Below, one piece after another: positions 1 through 9,402 of a DNA stretch of 38,345 nucleotides. Origin of the DNA: Chara braunii (lineage: Eukaryota; Streptophyta; Charophyceae; Charales; Characeae); contig BFEA01000010.1 in NCBI GenBank assembly GCA_003427395.1, positions 5,218,620 through 5,256,964 on the forward strand. The letters run 5' to 3'. The translations under genes and the position numbers were made by a program. Each line of letters begins with the position of its first letter. Positions within the stretch are counted from its first letter, which is position 1. The notes under the pieces are model-generated. The model ran no database searches, had not been told where the DNA came from, and saw only the letters and a list, made by a program, of their open reading frames with translations.

Positions 1-190
1 CCCACATCACAAGTAATGAACTTGACAATACTCATTGAAGAATCGGAACTCTACCTACTAGTATGTAGATGACAAACAAGAGATTGAGTAGCCCATATCA
101 CAAGTAATGAACTTGACAACACTCCTAGAAGAATCGGAACTCTACCTACTAGTATGTAGATGACAAACAAGAGATTGAGTAGCCCAACTC
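1..190. repeat. 91-bp tandem repeat, about two copies
   Basis: A 91-bp unit starts at position 1 and again at 92, and a third copy begins at 183 but diverges within a few bases. The two full copies differ at only a few positions, near 5, 29 and 34-37. The array may extend left beyond the window. No coding potential is visible. Confidence 0.9.
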
Positions 191-283
191 TAAGAGGTAG
201 AAGAGAAGAAGGAGGGGAGGAGGAGGAAGAAGGAGATGGAGAGGGAGATGGAGAGGGAGAAGGTGGAGGAAGAGAAGAAGGAA

Positions 284-316
<33 letters not shown>

Positions 317-432
317 GAGAAGGAAGAGGATGGAGTAGATGAGTGAGGGAAGATGAAGAAGAGGAGGGAGAAGAGGAAGAAGAAGAAGAAGAAGAAGGNG
401 AAGAAGAAGGGGGAGAAGAAGAGGGAGAGGGG

Positions 433-463
<31 letters not shown>

Positions 464-522
464 GAGAAGAAGAAGAAGAAGAAGAAGAAGAAGAAGAAGA
501 AGAAGAAGAAGAAGAGGAGAGA
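190..522. repeat. Purine-only GAA/GGA tract
   Basis: About 330 bases of the plus strand are almost entirely A and G, mostly GAA, GAG and GGA triplets, ending in a pure (GAA)n run from about 477. Translation gives only poly-Glu, poly-Lys or poly-Leu, as expected of a microsatellite. Mirror-symmetric purine tracts of this type can form triplex DNA; that is general knowledge, not something shown here. One N lies inside. Confidence 0.95.
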
Positions 523-940
523 TCTTCTTCCTTCCACTCACCTTGCTAGTGTCTTGTAGATGGAGGCTTCAATCTTGATGAGGCCTTGCTCAATTCCTCC
601 TTGGCTATGGCTCCCTCCTTCTCCAAGCCCTTCTTCCTTCTTCCTTACTCTTCCCCAAGCTATGGCAAGCTCCCTCAGTTATGGCTATGGAGTCCTCTCC
701 TCTAGGAGGGCTTAATGGGGCTCCTCTAGCCTCTCCTTCTCTCCTACACCTAGGGGGGATATGGCGGATCACCTCCCAAGTGTCTCTCCCACCATCACTA
801 TCCTCTAGAGTCTTCCCCACTACCTCCTAGTCTCCTCTAAGCTCTCCCACTAGCATGGGCTCCTCCCTCCTCACTCCAAGTGCAAAGGTGCTCCTGTGAG
901 CTCACTTGGGTAGCATGGGCACTCCTCATGCAAATATGAG
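523..940. other. Non-coding, no gene seen
   Basis: C/T-rich sequence with imperfect repeats of CTCC-type words and 'ggctatgg'. No long reading frame or recognisable domain. It may be the edge of a retrotransposon LTR, but I cannot place a boundary. Confidence 0.5.
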
Positions 941-2600
941 AGTGGCGGACTGCATCCTCAGCTTATGTAGGCTGAAACCAGCAGTCCGGCCAGCCCATGA
1001 GCCTCCCTATGAGCCTTGGAGTGAACTGAGGTACCCCCAAGGCAAAATTCACTTACTAGGCCCTTCTGGAGGTACTTGGGCCTCATTTTGGCCAAGTATA
1101 TGCAGTCCAAGTGGTTGGTACCAACTTGGACTGCCTCTTGGCCTACTCCGGCCTCTTTTTCATTGCTCAAATGCTGCCCCCTAGGGTCCTAATGCCCAAG
1201 GGGCAGCAATACTTGAAAGAAAAAGGCCTTGCGGGCTTTTTTCTCGATTTTTTCAAGTTTCGGCCTCTTTTGAGTAGGCCGGAGCATTTTTCCATATGGC
1301 GGCACATTTTCAGTCTTGGATCTGGCTGAGATCCAAGGCCAGCAATAATCCGAGCTACCCTCTAGTAACCCTTGCTTCAATTTTGAGCCCCCAAGTTCAG
1401 CTTTTCAATTTTTGGTGCATCTGGCTCTCTTTTTGGGCCAAATGCACTGTTTTGTCCTTTTCTCTCTTTTGTTTCTTTCCATTTTGGGCTGCCACCTCAT
1501 TTCGGAGCTAGCCGTTTTGAGCTGGCCCACAAAAAACGGCTAGTTCCTCTCTACCATGAGACCTGATCTCAGATTCATGGTCCAAAAGAAAACCGGCCAC
1601 TTCCTTTCTGCATTTTCTCTCATTTTCAGCTTTTTAATTCAGATTTTATTAGGCCATATCTCTGCAATCCGGATTGCCCTCCCTCATTCTAGGAGGGATG
1701 AGGTCACTGTTGAGACCTGCCAGTCCCTACTGTGCAGGTCCCAATAAGCCGGCACATTCTCCTCCACTCTTTTCTCCCTCTTTGTCTCATTCTCCCTCCT
1801 TTTTCTCTCATTTTTCTTTCTTTTTCTTTTATTTTTGTTTTGACAAGTGTCAAATTGTTGTGCACCCTCTTTCTAGGCCCTAGGGCCTCATTCAAGGCCA
1901 CGTTCATGGCTGTTACATGGCTGTTACATCTCGGATTCCAATAATGGCACCCCCATGCTCCTAGGGGGCTCCATTTTGCTCCCGTTTGCCCAATTTTGAA
2001 CCCCGTTTGCTCCGATTTTCTAAGGGCAGCCTTTTTCTCACGTTGGGCCTCTCAAGGCTCTGTTTTCTTATGCCTTGCTAGTCCGAGATATCCCCGGCTG
2101 CTGGCCAACCTTCCCAACACCCTTATTTCATTTTTCTTTATCTCATGGCTCTCCCACTTGCTCCCATTAGTGCTTGCACTAGTGGTGCTAATATTTTCCA
2201 CCATCTAAATCCTCGATCTCGACGGCGCCGCTTGCTTGCACAATTATTCCTTGTGGTTGCTCATGGTTCCCTTGGGACATCCCAAGTCCCCGCTATTCTC
2301 CTCCATACTAGTCTCATATTCTTGTCCCGCCGGCGCATGTCCTGTTTTTCCGATTTTTATTATTTTGACCCATTTGGCCCCCGACAACATTTCGGACGGC
2401 GTCCCATTTTTATTTTTTTGGGGCCCATTGCCCTTGGTGGTCCCATCATTTCTACATGTGTGCCGATTTTTCTAGGCCGCGAGATCCCATTTTACGGTCG
2501 TCGTTTACCGTCTTTACTTGCCCCCTTGCCTAGGTTGCTCCTTTCTAGCCTTTTCGGGCTTGCCGTAGCCCATTTCTCTTTGGCCTTGGCATCCTCATGC
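940..2600. repeat. Hairpin-rich non-coding block, LTR-like
   Basis: No recognisable protein. The block carries many short perfect inverted repeats: 946-953/981-988 (CGGACTGC), 1102-1111/1125-1134 (10 bp, with an inner TTGGTACCAA palindrome), 1173-1180/1200-1207, 1315-1323/1329-1337 (9 bp, 5-nt loop), 1508-1518/1533-1543 (11 bp), 1664-1677 (gapless palindrome), 1714-1720/1734-1740, and a compound stem at 1943-1975. From about 1710 onward the sequence is a diverged copy of 3150-3730. Long C/T-rich stretches and the repeated layout suggest retrotransposon LTR sequence, but I could not find LTR ends or a primer-binding site. Confidence 0.5.
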
Positions 2601-2940
2601 AGTCCGTAATTTCTCGAACTGCAGTCATGGTTGTTTTCCATACCCACAGCCCCACAACTTGCCCCATGTTGAAAGAAAATGAAGCGTTAAATTTTCTAGT
2701 GCGTCCGGGCTCAATATCGGCTCCGGATGCACCTAGAACATGTGTTTTCCTTCCCCCATGCAGTCCGTTGTAACTCGGACTGCAATGGGGGTCAATTCCT
2801 TAGCCCCAATGCCCCACAACTAGCCCTTACTCAAAAGAAAAAGAAACGACCAACTCCCTATTGCATCCGGACTTGATTTTGACTCCGGATGCACCTAAAA
2901 CATGTGTTTCTCCTCATGCATGCATTCCGTTTTATTCCGG
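2599..2940. repeat. ~163-bp tandem duplication with paired hairpins
   Basis: Two diverged units of roughly 163 bp. Each begins with a GCAGTCCG hairpin (2599-2622, imperfect; 2760-2783, perfect 8 bp, extended by flanking CCCCCAT/ATGGGGG with one bulged A). Each then holds a second hairpin: 2699-2708/2723-2732, 10 bp with one G:T, and 2862-2870/2885-2893, 9 bp perfect. The arms differ between units but remain complementary. A third, damaged GCA..CCG hairpin follows at about 2925-2950. Confidence 0.75.
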
Positions 2941-2960
2941 TTGCAAGAGACCTTGATTTT

Positions 2961-2997
2961 CTTTGATTTTCTTTGCAAAAATCAAAGAAAATCAAAG
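2961..2997. repeat. 15-bp perfect inverted repeat
   Basis: Arms 2961-2975 and 2983-2997 are exact reverse complements (CTTTGATTTTCTTTG) around a 7-base loop. This is the longest perfect short-loop stem I found in the window. The surrounding DNA is non-coding. Confidence 0.95.
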
Positions 2998-3149
2998 CAA
3001 AGTCCTTTGTAACCGCCATATTCCAGACTGAATCTGGTCACGGATGAATCTCCCCAAGTGACCGTTTTTTACCGTTAAGGTCTTTTTCTCTTTTCCTTTC
3101 TTTTATTTTATTTTTTTTTCTCTTTCTCCTCCTTTCTTGGACGGTAGGG

Positions 3150-3727
3150 ACCTGCCAGTCCCTACCTATGGCAGTCCCTACTGACGGCCAACTCACTCAC
3201 TCCCTCTCACTCCTTTTGTCTTATTCTCCCCCACTTTCTTTTTTTTTCTCTCTTTTTTCTAGCATGCCAAGTGTCAAGTGGCCGTTAAGGCCCTTTTCTG
3301 GCCTCTTCCTCTTAGTTTTGGCCCTCCCTATGCCCAAGGTGCAGTCCGTTATTTCTCGGACTGCAATAATGGNCTTCCCATGCCCATGNNAGNCTCCTTT
3401 TACTCCTACACTTCTCCCCCAATGGTCCCTCCTACTCCGATTTTCTCCCGGAGGGCTATTTTTCACATGGGGTCTCATTTGACTCTATTTTCTTGATGGA
3501 GGCTGATCCGAGATTTTTCGGATTGCTCTCATGCCTCCCAATTCAGTTTTATTTACTTTTTCTTTTTCTTTTGGCCTTCCCGTTTGTCACCACTAGTACT
3601 TGCACTAGTGGTGCTAATATTCTTGGCCGTCAAGATGTCGATCTTGACGGTTCCCCTTGCATTTATTATTCTCCCCTCATGCGGTGCCGCCGTTTCTTCT
3701 TGGGACTTTCACATGTCCCCGCTACTT
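3150..3727. repeat. Diverged second copy of the 1.71-2.34 kb segment
   Basis: The order of landmarks matches the earlier segment: 'gacctgccagtccctac', a C/T-rich stretch, 'caagtgtcaa', a hairpin before 'caataatgg', and the shared CTTGCACTAGTGGTGCTAAT at about 2170 and 3600. Hairpins are present in both copies with different arms. This copy has a perfect 8-bp GCAGTCCG stem at 3341-3364, ATCCGA/TCGGAT near 3506-3524, and a perfect 9-bp stem at 3627-3635/3642-3650. Several N bases lie at 3373-3412. No gene. Confidence 0.75.
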
Positions 3728-3859
3728 GTCCCGTTGGTGGTCCCCGACACTTAGTCCCATCGGCGGTCCCCGACACTTAGTCCCGTCGGTGGTCCCCGAC
3801 ACTTAGTCCTGTCGGCGGTCCCCGACACATTAGTCCCGTCGGCGGTCCCCGACACATTT
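3728..3859. repeat. 26-bp minisatellite, five copies
   Basis: Units start at 3728, 3754, 3780, 3806 and 3833; the last two are 27 bp. The consensus is 'gtcccgtcggcggtcccc' followed by 'gacactta'. Each unit contains a GTCGG/CCGAC inverted repeat, so the array could fold as a row of small hairpins. Copies differ by only one to three bases, so the expansion is probably recent. Confidence 0.9.
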
Positions 3860-4290
3860 CGCCCCGTACACCGTTATTTTTACTTAGTCCCACGTGGCCC
3901 CGGGTGCCTTTCCCCGAGGTGTCCCATGCTCCTTGNGCGTCTTGTCGCCCCACAGCGANCCCTCTCCTTAGTCTTTCCTCGCGCCTTGTGCGTGCCGATC
4001 TCTTTGGTCGTGGGCCTCCGCTCCGAGGCTCCCGTAGGTGGCCTCCGTATTGGCCCTCATTTCCTGGCTTCCCGCGGCTTCTGGCCGCCCATTCCTCGAC
4101 TTCCTCATTCCCTTATTGCTGTCGTGCTGCAATTGCTAGTTCAAAGGGCCCTTTGGCCTTAGTCTTATTGAATTCCGATGGGCCTCCCGGCCTCCTGCTT
4201 TGTTATATGTGCCCCTGTTCTTGCGCTCGCTTGCTTGCCGCCGCTAGTTCTTTCCTCCTGTGGTTCTCTCCTCAGGGCATCACTCCCTTC
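3860..4290. other. Non-coding, no gene seen
   Basis: GC-rich sequence with two N bases. A long plus-strand frame runs through here to about 4920, but its translation is low-complexity Pro/Ser/Leu/Arg without any domain I recognise, and it overlaps the antisense LINE ORF1. I regard it as non-coding. Confidence 0.5.
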
Positions 4291-4296
4291 TGCGGC

Positions 4297-4830
4297 CTAA
4301 TCCTTTGTCTTTTCTCTCTCCTGCTTCCTCACTCCAGATTTCTCTGTTGTGCACAAATTGTCCGTATTCAATCTCTCGAGTGCTGGGAAGTTATTCGGGA
4401 CCCACCAGTCCCGACACCAGCTTCCCCTGGTCTGAGGCAGCCGTCTTGTCACTGTTGGCATTGTTCTCTCCATCCAGTCTTGGGCGGGTCGGTGATTCAG
4501 TCGCCCCTGTCCCAGGGGCCGGGGGGGGGGGGGGCGCAGCCCCGTGCCCTGTCCGCTCGCTGTTCGTGCCCTCTTTACCCTGAGGGAGGGCACGGTCATT
4601 GTTGGCAGGGAGCGACACAGCTGCCAGGCGGGTGGGATTCGGGGCCCGGGACTTCCCCACCCCCCACCCATTTGTGTAAGGCCCTTTTGTTTAATCAAGT
4701 CAGGATGGGGCGACGGGGCTGTAGTCCCATCCACCGGTACAGTCCCGTGACCAGTCCGATCCCCTTTCCTACCAGCCTTGATCCGGGGCTGAGGGGGTGC
4801 AGACCCATCCGTTTGTGCAGTGCCATGCAT
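4297..4830 (-). other. Open frame downstream of LINE ORF1, possible ORF1 tail
   Basis: A 177-residue frame overlaps the end of the ORF1 pseudogene in another register. It is rich in Pro, Gly, Arg and Thr and crosses a homopolymeric G run near 4520-4535, a likely site of frameshift. I recognise no domain. It could be the continuation of ORF1 after a frameshift, or chance openness of GC-rich DNA. Confidence 0.25.
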
Positions 4831-6077
4831 AGCCCAATCCCCAGGTTTGCCAGCTTCGTCCTGCGATGGGGTTGTTCTGGGCTTATAGGCTTGGGCAGGC
4901 TGCAGGGGAGGGGCTTTGGCTGAGCTACGTTCGCAGAGTGGCGGCGCCGGCCCAGTCCATCAGTCGGGCGTTTGTTCTTAGCAGTTGTTACCAGCCCGTC
5001 TTTCCCTGCTCTGTCATCATTGTGAGGGCCAGATCTACTCTGTGTCAGTTTTCTGTCGTCCCCACGTCCCGACAGCTCCGGTGTGCTTCCCCTTTTCCCT
5101 TTTTGTTTCGGATCAATGTCGACTACGCATTTGGCCCCAGCTGGGAAGGCCAAGGGCCGGCCTTTACCTTGCTTGATCCACACACCCGGGTGACCGTCTG
5201 CGTACGCTCTGAGGGTCCAACCTCGAAGCTCTTTTTCCTCCGGATACCATCTCTCCTCATCCGTGGGGTGGGGGACCACCAGCCCCTTGATTTTCGATTT
5301 GTGGTTTTTGGGGCAAGCTTCGTCTGAGCAGAGATGGCCTCTTTCCTTGCATGCATAACACCACGGGTCTTGGGTGTGGCTGACCGGAACAGAAAATTAT
5401 CTCCCTGCATGGGAGTATCTCCATTCCTGGTTGAGAGGGAAAGGGTATGAAGGGTCTCATTCCACTGCCACAAGCTGGGAGTCATCCCTCCTGCCCAAAA
5501 ACTGGGGCAAGTCCGTGATATACCCTTTGACGTGGGCGATATTTTCCAGGTCTGTGAGGATTGCCCCCTGAACAGTCAGCGGGGCAAATCTAAATTCAAC
5601 CCAGAAATTGGCAGTCATGAGGTACTCCCTTCTTTCATCAGTGGACTGTGGGTTGGTCGGGGACCAGGCCACCACTCGCACCCGACTCCCTCTAAACTGC
5701 AGTGCCTTGTTTTTCAACAGCAGATGTGTATCTGTGGAGTAGAGGGCAATCACGGTTACGCAGTGCTGGCTGTCCACTTCTATAAGAAAGTCATCATTCA
5801 CCAATTGCCGGTCCGGCTTGATCAGCCCTAACCTTTCTCTGATCCATTTGACTTTGTCGTTGATCGACAAGGCAGAGTGTTGGGGTGAGAAGCGGAAGTG
5901 CACCGTTTTTTGCGCGTAGATCATGTCCCTTTTGGCCCTCGATTGTACCGGGAAAATGGAATGCGGGTAGATGTAACCATCCCTGACTTGGAACTTTCTG
6001 TCAGGCTCTACATACAGTTGTTGAATGAGGTGGCGTGGATGCCAATGCCTCCGATTGTGCGGGGGCTGAGAGTGCTT
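4695..6077 (-). pseudogene. LINE ORF1 pseudogene (DUF4283-like domain plus CCHC knuckle)
   Basis: Plant L1-type LINE ORF1 proteins bind RNA with an N-terminal DUF4283-like fold followed by a zinc knuckle. Here one frame is open from about 6077 down to 5460 and contains 'NDKVKWIRERL', 'VVAWSPTNPQSTDERREYL' and 'NFWVEFRFAPL', typical of that domain. The only methionine near the front is at 5924; the true start is unclear. The same frame continues past a TGA at 5457-5459 and a TAA about 60 bases further on, then encodes a knuckle around 5315-5362 (WCYACKERGHLC...C, spacing C-x2-C-x4-H-x6-C). It stays open to 4695 with a basic, low-complexity tail. The homologous ORF1 of another LINE lies at 15.0-15.7 kb. 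No endonuclease or reverse transcriptase follows on the minus strand, so the element is probably 3'-truncated. Family call is firm; the limits are not. Confidence 0.8.
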
Positions 6078-6479
6078 TCAGCAGTTGGGGCGGCGGTTTT
6101 TGTGATGATGTCGATGTGGACGGACCATCCCAGGGACACTGGGCAGGGGTTACCAATTTATCTTTCCATGTTGGACGTTCTTTGGCCCTGTATGTTCCTT
6201 GTCCGATGTCTTCTTGTCCTTGTTGGACATCCTGTCCTCCCTCAGCTCTGTGGATATGTTCGTTTTGTGTCCCCTTTTTTGTCCCTCCTGTCTTACCGGC
6301 ATCCCTCATTCTCTGTCACCCCTCCCCCAGCTCCGTGGACATGTTCGTTGTGTGTCCCCTTTTCTGTCTCTCGTGTCTTACCACATCCCTCATTCTTTGT
6401 CACCCCTGCCCCCTGGGGGGGCGCCGTATGGACGGGGGCCGCCATCCCAGGTGCAGGGGGTTAGCTCCTAGATTGGTAT

Positions 6480-7020
6480 GGCGCGAACACTTCAACCGGT
6501 TTGGAGCTACCGTTGGATTAGATGAATCCAGTGAGAGGGGGGGAAGAGGAGAGGGGGAAGGGGGACAGGGGAGGGGAAGGGGTGGAACTGGGCTTGGCTG
6601 ATTTAATCGAGATTGATTGGTATGGAACTTAACATTGGGTTGGATGAATCCAGTGCACCCGGGATCGGTCAGGGAGTGAGAGGGGGAAAAAGGGGGGGGG
6701 GGAGGGGGGGGGGGGGGGGGGCGGGGGNGGGACAGGGCTTTTCTAATCTAGTCGAGATTGGTCGGGGATTGATCAGGGAGCGAGAGGCAGAAGAAGAACA
6801 AGGCAGAGGAGAAGGGGGGAAAAAGGGGTAGGGGGCATATCAAGGATTCGCAGATTCAGGGTGGGGGTATGGGTGACACTGGGCTTTGCAATTTTAATCG
6901 AGATTTGATCGGGGCCCAAGAAATAGGGCTTCACAATTTTAAGTTGAGAGTGATCGGGGAGCCGAGGGGTGAAAGAACGGCTAAGCAGAGGAGAAAAAAA
7001 CGGGGGGGAAGGGGGCACAG
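6480..7020. repeat. G-rich leader-like region with a repeated GGGCTT...TAATCGAGATT motif
   Basis: Four or five diverged copies of a motif of the form GGGCTT..AATTTTAATCGAGATTGATCGGG occur near 6590, 6730, 6880 and 6925, separated by long G runs; the longest is around 6691-6726 and includes an N. A 'ggatgaatccagtg' word is also repeated (6520 and 6640). The block sits immediately upstream, in the minus-strand sense, of the LINE ORF1 pseudogene and could be its 5' leader. The plus-strand G runs could form quadruplexes. No gene. Confidence 0.6.
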
Positions 7021-7210
7021 CAGGGTCGCATGATTTCACCGAAGTTCCACCGCGCAAGTCGAAGCATCGTTGTCAAAATTCCCGCCTGTCATTGTGCATG
7101 CCCTTCGCCATCAGTGACAGTGTCTTCCTGTGTTCACACGTGTCACGCTCATCCCCTTGCACCCCGTTCACCGTGGTCGAAGCTGTTGTGTCAGTCGTTG
7201 ATCGGCCTCC

Positions 7211-8425
7211 ATGCCGCTCAGTGCTCCCACCCTCCCGCCTCTCAGCAAACCTCGTCACGACAATTCGACGGTGTGTCCAACTGTCAGCAACCTCGGCACC
7301 GTGGCTCAATGGCGTATCCTGATCAACGTATCATCCAACCCGCTCTCATCCCCTCGACCAGCTCCCTTTTCGGTTTCGCGATCAGCTCCCTTTGCCACTT
7401 CGCGCAACGCTACAGAGCTTTGTCGGTCATCTCTCCCCTTCGACTCGGTTACCTGTCACATGCTCCTGGACACACCGCCCGACATCTTCCTTAGATCCCT
7501 TGATTACTCTGGTCAGATCCCACGTGGCAGTCGTCGATCGCTCTCCTCGTTAGTTCAAGATCCAGTCGCTCTCCTTGCCAGTTCGAGATCCAGCCCTCCC
7601 ACCACAGCGCAAGGCTCCAGCCCCCTGGTTCGACGACGTTTCCAAATCACCGTGTCGCCCAGCCCCCATGCATCCCCCGATCTCCCTTTTCCATTTCGCG
7701 ATCAGCTCCCATTGCCACTTCATGCAACGCTACAGAGCTTTGTCGGCCATCTCTCCCCTTCGACTCGGTTACCTGTCACATGCTCCTGGACACACCACCC
7801 GACGTCTTCCTTAGATCCCTTGATTACTCTGGTCAGATCCCACGTCGCAGTCGTCGGCCGCTCTCCTCGTCAGTTCGAGATCCGGTCACTCTCCTCGGCA
7901 GTTCGAGATCTAGCCCTCCCACCACACCGCAAGGCTCCAGCACCCTGGCGCGACGGCGTTTCCAGATCACCGTGTCAGCCCCCTCACATCCCCCGGATTC
8001 GACTAATCAATTCTTTCTCACGCAGTATCTTGTCGCCTTCTCCGCGACGTTTCTCCTTATCGCAGACTTCTTCGGCAGTCGTTTTCCCATCCTGTGTCTT
8101 CCTTCGCGCTGGCGTTACTGCACCACCATTCTCCCACACGGGACTGTTCCTATTTGAAGGCCCAGGGGCCCGGGATGGCGATGCTCAGACCGCGACAAGA
8201 TGGGTGGGCACCATGGCCGCCATCTCTCCGTGGCTGGTGCGTATCCTGACGGTGAGGCACAGGCACCATGATAGTCGGCACAGGTGTCTGGTCGTTGTAG
8301 GCAAATGTCGCGTCCCAGGGACAGGGTTCTTGGGCACAGGCACCTCGATAGTCAGAACCCTGTTTGGACGCAGACATTCGGGACCAGGGCGCAGGTTTCT
8401 GGTCGTTTTCAGTAGGCAAATGTAG
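7211..8425 (+). other. Long open frame over a tandem duplication, probably non-coding
   Basis: A 404-codon frame is open here, but its product is an Arg/Ser/Pro-rich string with no recognised domain. It runs through both copies of the 320-bp duplication; since 320 is not a multiple of three, the copies are read in different registers and both happen to be open. Long openness in more than one register of GC-rich, stop-poor DNA argues against a real protein. I list it because of its length. Confidence 0.2.
7379..8018. repeat. 320-bp tandem duplication, two copies
   Basis: The segment beginning 'gatcagctccc' at 7379 recurs at 7699. The copies appear to be about nine-tenths identical over 'caacgctacagagctttgtc', 'acatgctcctggacacacc' and 'cccttgattactctggtcag'. 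Within each unit the word 'cagttcgagatcc' is itself repeated. Its function is unknown; it could be a retroelement leader or satellite seed. Confidence 0.9.
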
Positions 8426-8545
8426 CGTCCCAGGGAGAGGTTTTTTTGGGCACAAGTATCTGGTCATTTTTAGCAGACAAATGTAGCGTACCAGGGACAG
8501 GGTGTTTTTGGGCACAGGCACCACGATAGTCAGAAGCGGGTTTTC
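8250..8545. repeat. Imperfect ~60-110 bp subrepeats
   Basis: Three copies of 'caaatgt.gcgtcccaggga' followed by 'gggcacaggcacc..gatagtcag' start near 8303, 8418 and 8479, with a partial one at about 8250. Internal words such as 'tctggtcgtt' also recur. They form a short degenerate array about 350 bases before the hammerhead-like motif. Confidence 0.75.
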
Positions 8546-8587
8546 CCAGTTCCTTGACTATAGTAGGACATGTACTATGGGCACCAG

Positions 8588-8611
8588 TATGCACGTCGTG
8601 GGACGTGCATA
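8588..8611. repeat. 10-bp perfect inverted repeat
   Basis: TATGCACGTC (8588-8597) and GACGTGCATA (8602-8611) are exact reverse complements around the loop GTGG. It lies in gene-less DNA between the subrepeats and the hammerhead-like motif. Confidence 0.9.
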
Positions 8612-8884
8612 TATCTGCAAATACTGGAACGCAGCGGCCACTTCCACAAATATCGATGAGACACCCATGCCCTTGGTGGAGATGCATGGCGGGGACATGA
8701 CACCGGACGGCGACACGATCGGTCAGTGGTCTTGGGGATAGGATGCAGGACTGGTCAGAAGGAGTGTGGGTTGAAGGGTGAAGGAAAGAGGGAAGAGAGG
8801 GAAATTGAGGATATGATCTAGCATTCTACAGCTATAAAGATCGTGGAGATGCTTGCATCTTCATACAGTATGGATGGTGGTAGG

Positions 8885-8930
8885 TCCTCCTGAAGAGGCT
8901 TGGCACGCACAAGCCGAAATGCATCGAGGG
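8885..8930 (+). ncRNA. Minimal type-I hammerhead-ribozyme-like motif
   Basis: Hammerhead ribozymes cut their own RNA and use conserved boxes CUGANGA and GAAA between three helices. Here the boxes are CTGAAGA (8890-8896) and GAAA (8916-8919). Stem II is GGCTTG/CAAGCC (8897-8902 with 8910-8915, six perfect pairs). Stem III is minimal (A8919-T8924 around TGCA), stem I is CCTC/GAGG (8886-8889 with 8926-8929) plus one possible wobble, and cleavage would fall after C8925. The very short stem III is the form reported in Penelope-like retroelements. All core positions I can check are intact. No Penelope reverse transcriptase or GIY-YIG domain is visible nearby. The motif is read from sequence; activity is inference. 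Confidence 0.72.
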
Positions 8931-9049
8931 AATGTATGAGTTTTGTGACGGTGTTTGGTGGAAATCTCTTGATTATCGTTTGATTATCTTCTGATTATCT
9001 ACCCTCCGTGGGACAGGTTTTTCTGTTTGTAATCTCCCAATATTATTTT

Positions 9050-9235
9050 TCTTCTTCTTCTTCTTCTTCTTCTTCTTCTTCTTCTTCTTCTTCTTCTTCT
9101 TCTTCTTCTCACCTCCTTCTCCTTCTCCTCCTCTCGTCTTCTTCTTCTTAATCTTCTTCTTCTTCCCCTCCTCCCCCTCACGTTTTCTTCTTTCTCCTCC
9201 AACCTCTCGTAATCTTCTTCTTCTTCCTCCTCCTC
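9050..9235. repeat. TTC/CTT microsatellite tract
   Basis: A pure (TTC)n run from about 9050 to 9109 is followed by imperfect CTT/CTC-rich sequence. Minus-strand translations are only poly-Lys, Arg and Glu. No gene. Confidence 0.95.
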
Positions 9236-9238
9236 CTC

Positions 9239-9402
9239 CGCCATACCCTACCGCCACTACCACCGCCATACCCTACCGCTGCTGCCACCACCATACCCTC
9301 CCGCCGCCGCCGCCATACCCTGCTGCCGCCGCCACCATACCCTACCGCCATTGGCGCCATACCCTACCGCCATACCCTACTGCCATACCTTACCGCCGCC
9401 AT
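9239..9402. repeat. CCGCCATACCCTA minisatellite
   Basis: About ten irregular copies of 'ccgccataccctac', interspersed with CCGCCG triplets. The ACCCTA words resemble plant telomeric CCCTAAA, but the unit is different and irregular. Minus-strand frames read as Gly-rich strings, which I attribute to the repeat. Confidence 0.85.

Noticed and set aside
160-560. Glu-, Lys- and Leu-rich open frames over the purine tract
   Set aside because: They are translations of a GAA/GGA microsatellite in several frames at once.
4244-4275. Third hammerhead candidate on the minus strand (TTTC...TCCTCAG)
   Set aside because: The sequence between the boxes cannot form a stem II, so it is a chance match of the two short words.
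3904-4923. 339-codon plus-strand frame
   Set aside because: Low-complexity Pro/Ser/Arg-rich translation with ambiguous bases, lying antisense to a LINE ORF1 with recognisable domains.
8973-9360. Lys/Arg- and Gly-rich minus-strand frames
   Set aside because: They come from the TTC microsatellite and the CATACCC minisatellite, with no independent coding signal.
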